Source: Roseateles hydrophilus (GTDB lineage: Bacteria > Pseudomonadota > Gammaproteobacteria > Burkholderiales > Burkholderiaceae_C). From it: 64,000 nt of DNA. Below, piece after piece: positions 16,668 through 25,098 of the stretch. The notes beneath the pieces were generated by a model. The model had not been told where the DNA came from, ran no database searches, and worked only from the letters and a program-made list of their open reading frames with translations. The translations under genes and the position numbers were made by a program. The stretch's first letter is position 1. Each line of letters begins with the position of its first letter. The DNA is taken from assembly GCF_026712245.1 (NCBI RefSeq), contig NZ_JAPPUY010000003.1, positions 620,001-684,000 of the forward strand, in the 5' to 3' direction.

Positions 16668-17654
16668 ATGACCTGGGCGATCGCGTTCAAGCTGCTGGCC
16701 ATCCTGGTGGCCGTGGCCATCGGCTGGGTGGTGGGCCGCATGCGCTGGCTGGGCGGCGGCGCGGTGGGCAGCGACACCGACCCCGCCCGCGTGCTCGCCA
16801 ATGCGGCCTTCTATATCTTTGTGCCGGCGCTGCTGTTCCGCACCACGGCGCGGCTGGATACCGATGCGCTGCCCTGGGCCTTCCTCGGCGCGTTCTTCGT
16901 GCCGGCGCTGCTGCTGGTGGGGCTGCTGTATGCGCTGTACCGCTGGCGCCGCCCGCCGGGCGAGAACGTCGTGGCGCCCAGCGTCAAGGCCATCACGGCC
17001 GGCTTCGGCAACACGCTGCAGGTGGGCCTGCCGGTGGCGGCCGGCGTGTTCGGCGAGCAGGGGCTGGCGCTGCACATCGCCGTCATCAGCCTGCATGCGC
17101 TGTGCATCCTCAGCCTGCTGACCACGCTGGTGGAGCTCGACCTGGCGCGCGAGCGCAGCAGCGGCAGCCTGCTGGACACGCTGCGGCAGACCGTGCGCAA
17201 CACCGTCATCCACCCGGTCGTGCTGCCAGTGCTGGCCGGCCTGGCCTGGGGCGCCACCGGCGTGCCGCTGCCCGCCGTCGCCGACGAGGCGCTGCAGACG
17301 CTGGGCACGGCCGTGGTGCCGCTGTGCCTGACGCTGATCGGCATGTCGCTGGCCTACTACGGCTGGCCGCGCACCTGGAACGGCCTGCTGGGCCTGGTGG
17401 CCGCCAAGCTGATGCTGATGCCGGCCGTCGTGCTGGTGCTGGCCTACTGGGGCCTGGGGCTGCGCGGCATGCCGCTGGCCGTCATCGTGATGATCGCGGC
17501 GCTGCCCACGGGCTCCAACGCGCTGATCTTTGCGCAGCGCTACCGCGCGCTGGAGGCCGAGGTGACGGCCGCCACGGTGGTGTCAACCATCCTCTACGTG
17601 GCCACGGCGCCGCTGTGGCTCGCCTTGCTGGCCTGGCTGTCCCCCTGGCCCTGA
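16668..17654 (+). CDS. AEC (auxin efflux carrier) family transporter
   Basis: A 328-residue inner-membrane protein with about ten helices in two halves of five, typical of the AEC/BASS fold. Recognisable segments are NAAFYIFVPALLFRT near the start, and VVPLCLTLIGMSLAYYG and AALPTGSNALIFAQRY in the second half. Bacterial members move malate, malonate or other carboxylates; the substrate is not evident. The ribosome site GAGGGG, five bases before the ATG, lies in the end of repeat copy A, so the element forms the whole leader. It is on the same strand as the histidine kinase, 158 bases downstream. Confidence 0.9.
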   Translation: MTWAIAFKLLAILVAVAIGWVVGRMRWLGGGAVGSDTDPARVLANAAFYIFVPALLFRTTARLDTDALPWAFLGAFFVPALLLVGLLYALYRWRRPPGENVVAPSVKAITAGFGNTLQVGLPVAAGVFGEQGLALHIAVISLHALCILSLLTTLVELDLARERSSGSLLDTLRQTVRNTVIHPVVLPVLAGLAWGATGVPLPAVADEALQTLGTAVVPLCLTLIGMSLAYYGWPRTWNGLLGLVAAKLMLMPAVVLVLAYWGLGLRGMPLAVIVMIAALPTGSNALIFAQRYRALEAEVTAATVVSTILYVATAPLWLALLAWLSPWP

Positions 17655-17723
17655 CCAACCGCACTTGCCGCCGCCAGGGCCCTGCGGGCCCAATGCGGCC
17701 ACCTTTGCAGAAAGCCCTGTTGC

Positions 17724-20558
17724 ATGAGCACTCCCACCCCGCGCCGCCTGTTGGCCCTGCTGGCCCTGGCGGGCCTGTTGAACGCCACCTTGCCGGCCCA
17801 GGCTGAGCCCGCGACGGCCGGTGCCGTCAGTGTGGAAGCCGGCCGGCTGGCCATCCGGCATGAGAAGTTCGTGCTGGCCAATGGCTTCGAGGTCATCCTG
17901 GTGCCGGACCGCCGGCTGCCGCTGGTGGCCTTCAACCTGTGGGTGCATGCCGGCCCGCGCAACGAGGCGCGGGGGCAGACGGGCTTTGCGCACCTGTTCG
18001 AGCATCTGGTGTTCGCCGGCAGCCGCCATGTGCCGCGCGGTGCGTTCGACAAGCACATCGACGCTGCCGGCGGCACCGACAGCAACGGCTCCACCAACTT
18101 CGACCGCACCAACTACTTCTTCACGCTGCCCGCCAACCAGCTGGAGAAGGGCCTGTGGCTGAAGGCCGACATGCTGGGCTGGATGATCGACGAGGTGGAC
18201 TCGGTGGCCCTGGCCAATCAGCAGGACGTGGTGCGCAACGAGCGCCGCCAGACCACCGAGAACCAGCCCTATGGCCTGGTCGAGGAGGCCAAGTACCACG
18301 CGCTCTACCCCGAGGGCCACCCCTACCGCGCGGCCGTCATCGGCTCGCACGCCGACATCCAGCGCATCCAGCTCAAGGATGTGAAGGACTTCGCCCGCAC
18401 CTACTACCGGCCCAACAACGCGACGCTGGTGCTGGCCGGTGACTTCGACCCGGCCCAGGCCAAGGCGCTGGTGCAGAAGTACTTCGGCACGCTCAAGCCC
18501 GGCCCCAAGCCGCCCGAGGTGCGCGTGCCCACGCCCGAGATCACGCAGGAGCGCCGCCTCGTCATGACCGATCGCGTGGAACTGCCCCGGCTCAACCTGG
18601 CCTGGCACACGCCGCCCATGTACCAGCCCGGCGATGCCGAGCTCGACGTGGCCGCCCATGTGCTGGGCGGCGGCAAGGCCAGCCGGCTGTACGGCCTGCT
18701 GGTGCGCGAGAAGCAGCTGGCGCAGAGCGTGGCCGTGATGCAGGGCTCGCAGTCGCTGAGCTCGGTGTTCGACATCGAGGTCGTGGCCCGTCCGGGCGTG
18801 TCGCTGGACGAGATCGAGCGCCTGGTGGACGCCGAGATCGCGCGCCTGGCCACCACGCCGCCGACGGCCGCCGAGCTCGCGCAGGCGCGCGCCGTCATCG
18901 AGACGCAGGTGCTGCAGCGCATGGAGAAGGTGGCCACGCTGGCCGACCTCGTCAACCACTACAACCAGATGGCTGGCGACCCGGGCTTCCTGGCGCAAGA
19001 CCTGGCCCGCTACGACGCGCTGACGCCCGCGGCCATCAGCGCCGCCACGGCGCAGTGGCTGCAGCGCGAGCGCCGCGTCGTCATCCACGCGCTGCCGGGC
19101 GAGAAACTGCTGCCGCCCGAGGTGCCCACGCCGCCCATGCCCACCCGGGCCGCCAAGGGCGAGCGGGAGTCGCTGAACGGGCCCGAGCCGTGGCGCCTGA
19201 AGCCGCCCGCCGCGGCCGCGGCCAAGCCGCTGGCGCTGCCGGCGGCACAGAGCTTCACGCTGCCCAACGGGCTCACCGTCATCCATGCACCCAAGCCGGG
19301 CCTGCCGCTGGTCAGCGCCAGCCTGGTGCTGCGCGCCGGCCAGGCCGCCAACCCGGCCGACAAGCCCGGCCTGGCCGGCTTTGTGGCGGCCATGCTGCCC
19401 GAGGGCACGGCCACGCGCAGCGCTCAGCAGATCGCCGAAGGCCTGGCCGGCCTGGGTGCCACGCTGACCGCGCAGGCCGGCGCCGAGGAGGCGCGGCTGG
19501 CGTTCTCCGGCCGCAAGGCCGCCGCCCGCGAGGGCCTGGCGCTGCTGGCGGAGCTGGCCCTCAGCCCCGCGTTCGCTGACGCCGACATCGAGCGCATCCG
19601 CGCGCAGCGCCTGGCCGCGCTGGCGCAGGTGCGCGAGCAGCCCGACCTGCTGGCCGAGGTGGTGGGCCAGCGTGCCGTCTATGGCGAGGGCCACCCGCTG
19701 GCCGAGAACGCACTCGGTACCGTGGCCAGCCTGCGCGCGCTGGACGCGGCCGCGCTGCGCGCCTTCTGGCAGGCGCACTACCGCCCGGAGCGCGCCGCGC
19801 TGGTGGTGGCGGGCGACCTGAGCGAGGCCGAGCTGCGCGCCCTCGTGCAGCCGCTGTTCGGCGCCTGGCAGGGGCAGGGCGAGGCGCCGGCCCTCGTGCC
19901 GCTGCCGCCTGCGCGGCCCACGGCGGCCCGCACCCTGGTGGTGGACCAGCCGGGGGCGCCACAGACGGCGCTGGCCATCGTCGCCCCCGGGCCGACAGCG
20001 GCCACGCCCGACGCCGCGCCGCTCAAGCTGATGAACGCGGCGCTGGGCGGGCTGTTCACGTCGCGCATCAACCACCAGCTGCGCGAGGTCAAGGGCTACA
20101 CCTACGGCATCTACTCCGGCTACACGCTGGGCCGCGAGCGGGGCGAGTTCGGCATCCACGGCAGTGTGCGCACCGACGCGACCGGCCAGGCCGTGGCCGA
20201 GATCTGGCGCCAGGTCACCGGCATGCGCACCCGCCCCATGGGTGCGGCCGAGCTGACGCGGGTGCGCAATGCGCAACTGCTGTCGCTGCCCGGCCTGTTC
20301 GACACCAACGGCGCGGTCGTGGCCGGCTACGCGGGCAACTGGGCCGTGGGCCGGCCGCTGTCGGCCATCACCGCGCTGCCGGCGCAGTACGCCGCCATCA
20401 CCGCCGCCGATGCGCTGAAGGCGGCCCGGCAGCACCTGAACCCGTCGCAGCTCATCGTCGTGGCCGTGGGCGACCGCGCCAAGGTGCTGCCGCAGCTGCG
20501 CAAGCTGGGCCGCCAGGTCGAGCTGCGCGACGCCGAGGGGCAGCTATCCCGGCAGTGA
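17724..20558 (+). CDS. Single-chain double M16 (pitrilysin-type) peptidase
   Basis: A 944-residue secreted or periplasmic zinc peptidase with a Sec signal peptide (1-27, ending AQA). The N-terminal half (about 45-480) holds the inverted zinc motif HLFEH (H90, E93, H94) and the downstream glutamate in VVRNERRQ. The C-terminal half (about 500-944) is a second M16 unit without HxxEH, serving as the inactive partner that closes the chamber. This equals a fusion of the alpha and beta chains that are separate proteins at 57.9-60.8 kb. An inter-half linker is rich in Pro/Ala (about 465-505). The start at 17724 has a weak ribosome site but is fixed by the signal peptide. The 3' end overlaps the parA gene on the other strand by 15 bases. 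Confidence 0.93.
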   Translation: MSTPTPRRLLALLALAGLLNATLPAQAEPATAGAVSVEAGRLAIRHEKFVLANGFEVILVPDRRLPLVAFNLWVHAGPRNEARGQTGFAHLFEHLVFAGSRHVPRGAFDKHIDAAGGTDSNGSTNFDRTNYFFTLPANQLEKGLWLKADMLGWMIDEVDSVALANQQDVVRNERRQTTENQPYGLVEEAKYHALYPEGHPYRAAVIGSHADIQRIQLKDVKDFARTYYRPNNATLVLAGDFDPAQAKALVQKYFGTLKPGPKPPEVRVPTPEITQERRLVMTDRVELPRLNLAWHTPPMYQPGDAELDVAAHVLGGGKASRLYGLLVREKQLAQSVAVMQGSQSLSSVFDIEVVARPGVSLDEIERLVDAEIARLATTPPTAAELAQARAVIETQVLQRMEKVATLADLVNHYNQMAGDPGFLAQDLARYDALTPAAISAATAQWLQRERRVVIHALPGEKLLPPEVPTPPMPTRAAKGERESLNGPEPWRLKPPAAAAAKPLALPAAQSFTLPNGLTVIHAPKPGLPLVSASLVLRAGQAANPADKPGLAGFVAAMLPEGTATRSAQQIAEGLAGLGATLTAQAGAEEARLAFSGRKAAAREGLALLAELALSPAFADADIERIRAQRLAALAQVREQPDLLAEVVGQRAVYGEGHPLAENALGTVASLRALDAAALRAFWQAHYRPERAALVVAGDLSEAELRALVQPLFGAWQGQGEAPALVPLPPARPTAARTLVVDQPGAPQTALAIVAPGPTAATPDAAPLKLMNAALGGLFTSRINHQLREVKGYTYGIYSGYTLGRERGEFGIHGSVRTDATGQAVAEIWRQVTGMRTRPMGAAELTRVRNAQLLSLPGLFDTNGAVVAGYAGNWAVGRPLSAITALPAQYAAITAADALKAARQHLNPSQLIVVAVGDRAKVLPQLRKLGRQVELRDAEGQLSRQ

Positions 20559-21311
20559 CTCGTACAGCGCCACCAGCTCCTGCGTGAGCTTGTGGCGCGG
20601 GTCGAGGTGGATCATGGGCCGGCTCAGCTCGTGTGATTCCTTGACCTTCACGCTGGCCGACAGGTAGGGCTGCAGCACCGGCAGGCCCTCGTCCAGCAGC
20701 TCCTGCACCACGCGCTGCGGCAGCGAGGCGCGGGCCTGGAACTGGTTCACGACGATGCCCTCCACGTGCAGGTCGGGTGCGTGGTCGGCCTGGATCTCCT
20801 GCACCGCCTCCAGCAGCCCGTACAGCGCGCGGCGCGAGAAGTCGTCGCAGTCGAACGGGATCAGGCAGCCCTGCGCCGCGATCAGCGCCGAGCGCGTGTA
20901 GAAGTTCAGCGCCGGCGGCGTGTCGATCCAGATCTCGTCGTACTGCTTCTCCAGCTTCAGCAGCGCGTCGCGCAGCTTGTAGATCTTGTAGCGGCTCTCC
21001 AGCTTGGCGTGCAGCTCGTCCAGCTCGGGGCTGGCGGCCATCACGTGCAGGCCGTCCCAGGCCGTCTCGCTGATGAACTCGCTGCCGTCGCTGTCGCGCA
21101 CGCTGAACTTCAGCGTCTGAGCAAAGAAGTCGGCCGAGCCGGCCAGCGGCTCGTCGGCCGCCTCGCCCAGCAGGTAGCGCGTGGTGTTGCCCTGGCAGTC
21201 CAGGTCGATGACCAGCACCCGCTTGCCCTGCGCCGCGGCAATCGCCGCCAGGTTGCTCGTGATCGTGGACTTGCCCACGCCACCCTTCTGGTTGAACACG
21301 ACTCGCCGCAT
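20544..21311 (-). CDS. ParA family ATPase, without a ParB partner
   Basis: A 255-residue deviant Walker ATPase. The Walker A motif with its signature lysine is at residues 6-15 (QKGGVGKST), followed by DLDCQGNTT (usually DLDPQGN) and the Walker B-like IDTPPALNF. No HTH and no ParB-like gene is nearby, so this is not a simple segregation locus; such orphans often position protein cargo or chromosomal features. The start at 21311 is chosen over 21347 because AGGAGG stands eight bases before it and Walker A then starts at the usual distance. A TTGTGC-N3-GCACAA inverted repeat lies upstream. Confidence 0.85.
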   Translation of the reverse strand: MRRVVFNQKGGVGKSTITSNLAAIAAAQGKRVLVIDLDCQGNTTRYLLGEAADEPLAGSADFFAQTLKFSVRDSDGSEFISETAWDGLHVMAASPELDELHAKLESRYKIYKLRDALLKLEKQYDEIWIDTPPALNFYTRSALIAAQGCLIPFDCDDFSRRALYGLLEAVQEIQADHAPDLHVEGIVVNQFQARASLPQRVVQELLDEGLPVLQPYLSASVKVKESHELSRPMIHLDPRHKLTQELVALYESLPG

Positions 21312-21339
21312 CGCCGCCACCTCCTGTTGGTTGCGCCGA

Positions 21340-21354
21340 TTGTGCACCGCACAA
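21340..21354. promoter_or_regulatory. Candidate operator upstream of parA
   Basis: A perfect inverted repeat TTGTGC-ACC-GCACAA in the 89-base gap between the parA start and the end of the radical SAM gene. The symmetry and position suit a dimeric repressor, but no regulator is known. Confidence 0.35.
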
Positions 21355-21400
21355 AAGTCAGCGGGCGGGCCGGTCCTTCAGCGGATGGGGGATGCCGCCG

Positions 21401-23311
21401 TCAGCTGCGTGTCGACAGGGCCCGCTCGACGAAGCGGCGCGGCACCGTGGTCTTGGGCACGCGCACCGGGAACCAGCTGCGGATGTCGCTGTCGATGCCG
21501 ATGCCGTGCATGAAGTTGTAGAGCCCCTTCTTCAGCCCCTGGCCCAGGCCGTCGTGGTCGGTCGGCGTGGGGTCGATGAAGGCGATGTCGTTCTTCGCGA
21601 AGCGGCCGTCCGCCGGCAGCGGCTGCAGCGTGACGCCGTACTCGGCCGGGTTCATGCCCACCGGCGAATGCACCGTGCACGCGAAGCGGTGGAAAAAGCC
21701 GCTGTGGATGCAGCCATGCTCGAACAGTTGGCGCACGTACTCCAGCGCGTCCACCGTGTCCTGCGTCGTCTGCGTCGGGAAGCCGTACATCAGGTAGGCA
21801 TGCACCAGCACGCCGGCGTCGGCGAACGCCTTGGTGACGCGCGCCACCTGCTCCACCGACACGCCCTTCTTCATCAGCTTCAGCAGCCGGTCAGACGCCA
21901 CCTCCAGCCCGCCCGAGATTGCGATGCAGCCGCTGTCGGCCAGCAGCTGGCACAGCTCGGGCGTGAAGGTCTTCTCGAAGCGGATGTTGCCCCACCAGCT
22001 GATGGCGACGTTGCGGCGCAGCAGCTCCTCGGCCAGCGCCTTCAGCGCCTTGGGCGGCGCGGCCTCGTCGACGAAGTGGAAGCCCGTCTGCCCGGTCTCC
22101 CTGACGATGGCCTCGATGCGGTCCACCAGCACTTCGGCCGAGGCCGCCTCGTAGCGCGAGATGTAGTCCAGGCTCACGTCGCAGAAGCTGCACTTCTTCC
22201 AGTAGCAGCCGTGGGCGATGGTCAGCTTGTTCCAGCGCCCGTCGCTCCACAGCCGGTTCATGGGGTTGAGCATGTCCAGCAGCGACAGGTAGCGGTCCAG
22301 CGGCAGCCCGTCCCAGGTCGGCGTGCCGACCTCATCGAAGGGAATGTCGGGCTCGACGAAGTTCGTATATCGGACGGTGCCTTCCTCGCGCCAGAACGTG
22401 CGCACCAGGCGCGTCTTCGAGCGCTTGCCCGCCACGTGTTCCAGCAGCGCCAGCAGCGGCCGTTCGCCTGCATCCAGCGTCACGTAGTCCACGAAGTCGA
22501 ACAGCCGCGGCTCGGCCAGTTCGCGCAGCTCGGTGTTCACGTAGCCGCCGCCCAGCACGCACACTACCTCGGGCCGCGCCGCCTTGATCGCCTGCGCGAT
22601 GCGCAGCGCCGCGTAGACCGAGCCGGGGAAGGGCACGGACAGCAGCACGACGTCGGGGTTGTGCTGTTCCAGCGCTTGCAGTGTGAGCCGCTGCAGCGTG
22701 CGGTCAATGAGGTGGGGCGGCTCCGCCAGTGCCTCGGCCAGCGGGTCGAAGTGGGCCTGTGCGGCAGCCAGCTTCTCGGCATAGCGCACGAACTCGAAGC
22801 GCTCGTCCACCGCGTCGCGCAGCACATCGGCCAGGTCGTTCAGGAACAGCGTGGCCAGGTGGCGCGCGCGGTCCTGCAGGCCCAGGGCGCCGAAGGCCCA
22901 GGCCAGCGGGTCTTCACCTTCCTCGCCGATGTAGTGATCGAGTGACGCAAAGCGCGCGCCCTCGGGCAGGAAGCGGCGCGTGTTGATGCGGTGGGCCAGC
23001 GTCGGGTCCTGCCCTTGCAGAAAGCGCAGCACGCGCGGCGTGACGGCGGCGAGGGTGTCGAACTCGGCGTCGAACCAGGCGGTCTGCGGCGTGCGGCGGT
23101 CGTCGGGCAGGGCCTGGACGGCCTCGCGGATCTGCGCGAGCCCGGTGGGCGAGAACAGTTCCAGCACCAGCGTCAGCGCCAGGTCCACCTGCTGCGCGTC
23201 GATCTGCCGCGAGCGCAGGAAGCCGGTCAGGTAGGCCGTGGACGGGTAGGGCGTGTTCAGCTGCGTCATCGGGGGGATGACGGCAAGGACGCGGAGGGAC
23301 GCTGGAGACAT
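21401..23311 (-). CDS. B12-binding domain radical SAM protein
   Basis: A 636-residue protein with an N-terminal cobalamin-binding-like region (about 5-310, with a Rossmann segment PDVVLLSVPFPGSVYAALRIA and VVCVLGGGYVNTEL) and a radical SAM barrel (about 355-600). The cluster motif is HGCYWKKCSFC, so the cysteines are C369, C374 and C377 in a CX4CX2C pattern, not CX3CX2C. Later barrel parts include GFHFVDEAAPP and MYGFPTQTTQDTVDAL. The substrate is unknown; related proteins methylate or rearrange diverse molecules. The parA gene lies 89 bases downstream and a GMC oxidoreductase 89 bases upstream, all on one strand; operon membership is uncertain. Confidence 0.88.
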   Translation of the reverse strand: MSPASLRVLAVIPPMTQLNTPYPSTAYLTGFLRSRQIDAQQVDLALTLVLELFSPTGLAQIREAVQALPDDRRTPQTAWFDAEFDTLAAVTPRVLRFLQGQDPTLAHRINTRRFLPEGARFASLDHYIGEEGEDPLAWAFGALGLQDRARHLATLFLNDLADVLRDAVDERFEFVRYAEKLAAAQAHFDPLAEALAEPPHLIDRTLQRLTLQALEQHNPDVVLLSVPFPGSVYAALRIAQAIKAARPEVVCVLGGGYVNTELRELAEPRLFDFVDYVTLDAGERPLLALLEHVAGKRSKTRLVRTFWREEGTVRYTNFVEPDIPFDEVGTPTWDGLPLDRYLSLLDMLNPMNRLWSDGRWNKLTIAHGCYWKKCSFCDVSLDYISRYEAASAEVLVDRIEAIVRETGQTGFHFVDEAAPPKALKALAEELLRRNVAISWWGNIRFEKTFTPELCQLLADSGCIAISGGLEVASDRLLKLMKKGVSVEQVARVTKAFADAGVLVHAYLMYGFPTQTTQDTVDALEYVRQLFEHGCIHSGFFHRFACTVHSPVGMNPAEYGVTLQPLPADGRFAKNDIAFIDPTPTDHDGLGQGLKKGLYNFMHGIGIDSDIRSWFPVRVPKTTVPRRFVERALSTRS

Positions 23312-23400
23312 GCCGGAATTGTCGCGGCAGGGCGGGCTGCAGGTCGGTGATGAACGACGTCAAGGCCGACGCGCCGGCGCGCCGCTGGCGTGCTTGGGGG

Positions 23401-25050
23401 CTAGCCCACCAACCACCCCGCCAGCTTCTCGGCAATCATCAAGGTCGGCGACGCCGTGTTGCCGCTGGTGATCGTCGGCATCACGCTGGCGTCCGCCACA
23501 CGCAGGCCGCTCACGCCGCGCACGCGCAGCCGGGAGTCCACCACGGCGAGCGGGTCCTCGCGGCGGCCCATCTTGCAGGTGCCCACCGGGTGGAAGATGG
23601 TGGTGCCGATCTCGCCGGCCGCGCGGATCAGCTCCTCGTCGCTCTGCGCCTGCGGCCCGGGGCGGTGCTCCTCGGGGCGGAAGGCGGCCAGCGCCGGTTG
23701 GGCCACGATGCGGCGCGTCAGCCGCAGGCTTTCAGCGGCGATGCGGCGGTCGCCCTCGGTGCTCAGGTAGTTGGGCCGGATGGCCGGCGCGACGGTGGCG
23801 TCGGGTGAGGTGATGTGGACATGGCCGCGGCTGCCGGGGTTGAGGTGGCAGACGCTGGCCGTGAATGCATCGAAGCCATGCAGCGGCTCGCCGAAGGCGT
23901 CCAGCGACAGCGGCTGCACGTGGTACTCCAGGTCGGGCCAGGCCTTGTCGGGCGAGCTGCGCGTGAACGCGCCCAGCTGCGACGGGGCCATGCTCATGGG
24001 GCCGCTGCGGCGCAGCGCGTACTCCAGGCCGATCAGCGCCTTGCCCAGCATCGAGGCGCTGCGCGTGTTCAGCGTCTGGGTGCCGCGCACCTTGTAGACG
24101 GTGCGCAGCTGCAGGTGGTCCTGCAGGTTGGCGCCCACGCCCGGCAGGTCGGCCTTGACGCTCAGGCCCAGCCGCTGCAACAGCGCGCCCGGGCCCAGGC
24201 CCGACAGCTGCAGCAGCTGCGGCGAGCCCACCGCGCCGGCCGCCAGGATGACCTCGCCGCCCGCGTTCAGCCAGGGCTGCTCCACGCCATGCGGCGTCAG
24301 CACCTCCACGCCGCTGCAGCGCAGGCCGGTGTCGTCCTGCAGCAGGCGCAGCTTGCGCACCTGCGCGCCGGTCCACAGCTCGAAGTTAGGCCGGCCCAGG
24401 CAGGTGGGGCGCAGGAAGGCCTTGGCCGTGTTCCAGCGCAAGCCCTTGCGCTGGTTGACCTCGAAGTAGCCCACGCCCTCGTTGGTGCCGGCGTTGAAGT
24501 CACTGGTGGCCGGGATGCCGGCCTGCTGCGCGGCCTGCGCGAAGGCGTCCAGCACGGGCCAGCGCAGGCGCTGCTGCTCCACGCGCCATTCGCCCTTGTG
24601 GCCATGCATGTCGGCAAAGCCCTCGGGCGCGGTCTTGGGGTCGTCCAGCCGCCAGTGGTGTTCGTGGCGGCGGAAGGCGCGCAGCACGCGGTCCCAGCGC
24701 CAGGTGTCGTCACCGGTCAGGTCGGCCCAGTGCTCGTAGTCGCGGCTCTGGCCGCGCATGTAGATCATGCCGTTGATGCTGGAGCTGCCGCCCAGCACCT
24801 TGCCGCGCGGGTAGCGCAGGCGGCGGCCGTTGAGGCCAGCCTCGGCCTCGGTCTGGAAGCACCAGTCGGTGCGCGGGTTGCCGATGCAGTGCAGATAGCC
24901 GACGGGGATGTGCACCCAGTGGTAGTCGTCCTTGCCGCCGGCTTCCAGCAGCAGCACGCGCTTGTGCGGGTCGGCGCTGAGCCGGTTCGCCAGCAGGCAG
25001 CCGGCAGTGCCGGCGCCCACGATGATGTAGTCGAAGCCTTCTTTGGACAT
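23401..25050 (-). CDS. GMC-family FAD-dependent oxidoreductase (choline dehydrogenase-like)
   Basis: A 549-residue flavoprotein. The dinucleotide-binding motif GAGTAGCLLANRL is near residue 13, the GMC signature-1 segment is YPRGKVLGGSSSINGM, and signature 2 is GAVGSPQLLQLSGLGP. The C-terminal active site has the catalytic histidine in FHPVGTCKMG and an Asn in TSGNTASPTLMIAEK. The family oxidises primary alcohols, choline, sugars or polyethylene glycol; the motifs do not settle the substrate. The frame could begin at a TTG at 25062, but ATG at 25050 starts at the usual place. CreD ends 48 bases upstream on the same strand, so read-through from the cre genes is possible. Confidence 0.92.
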   Translation of the reverse strand: MSKEGFDYIIVGAGTAGCLLANRLSADPHKRVLLLEAGGKDDYHWVHIPVGYLHCIGNPRTDWCFQTEAEAGLNGRRLRYPRGKVLGGSSSINGMIYMRGQSRDYEHWADLTGDDTWRWDRVLRAFRRHEHHWRLDDPKTAPEGFADMHGHKGEWRVEQQRLRWPVLDAFAQAAQQAGIPATSDFNAGTNEGVGYFEVNQRKGLRWNTAKAFLRPTCLGRPNFELWTGAQVRKLRLLQDDTGLRCSGVEVLTPHGVEQPWLNAGGEVILAAGAVGSPQLLQLSGLGPGALLQRLGLSVKADLPGVGANLQDHLQLRTVYKVRGTQTLNTRSASMLGKALIGLEYALRRSGPMSMAPSQLGAFTRSSPDKAWPDLEYHVQPLSLDAFGEPLHGFDAFTASVCHLNPGSRGHVHITSPDATVAPAIRPNYLSTEGDRRIAAESLRLTRRIVAQPALAAFRPEEHRPGPQAQSDEELIRAAGEIGTTIFHPVGTCKMGRREDPLAVVDSRLRVRGVSGLRVADASVMPTITSGNTASPTLMIAEKLAGWLVG

Positions 25051-25098
25051 GTCGCTCTGCAAGAGGCCGCGCGGCGCACGGCTGGGCCTGAGCGTAAA

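Noticed and set aside
17677-17691. GGGCCC-TGC-GGGCCC hairpin before the M16 fusion gene
   Set aside because: Short GC-only palindromes are frequent by chance at this composition, and no T-tract or ribosome site is adjacent.
17583-20435. Long minus-strand open frame of 950 codons
   Set aside because: It is opposite the M16 peptidase gene, is made of Arg/Gly/His/Gln-rich low-complexity sequence and has no recognisable domain; it is a shadow of codon bias in a high-GC gene.
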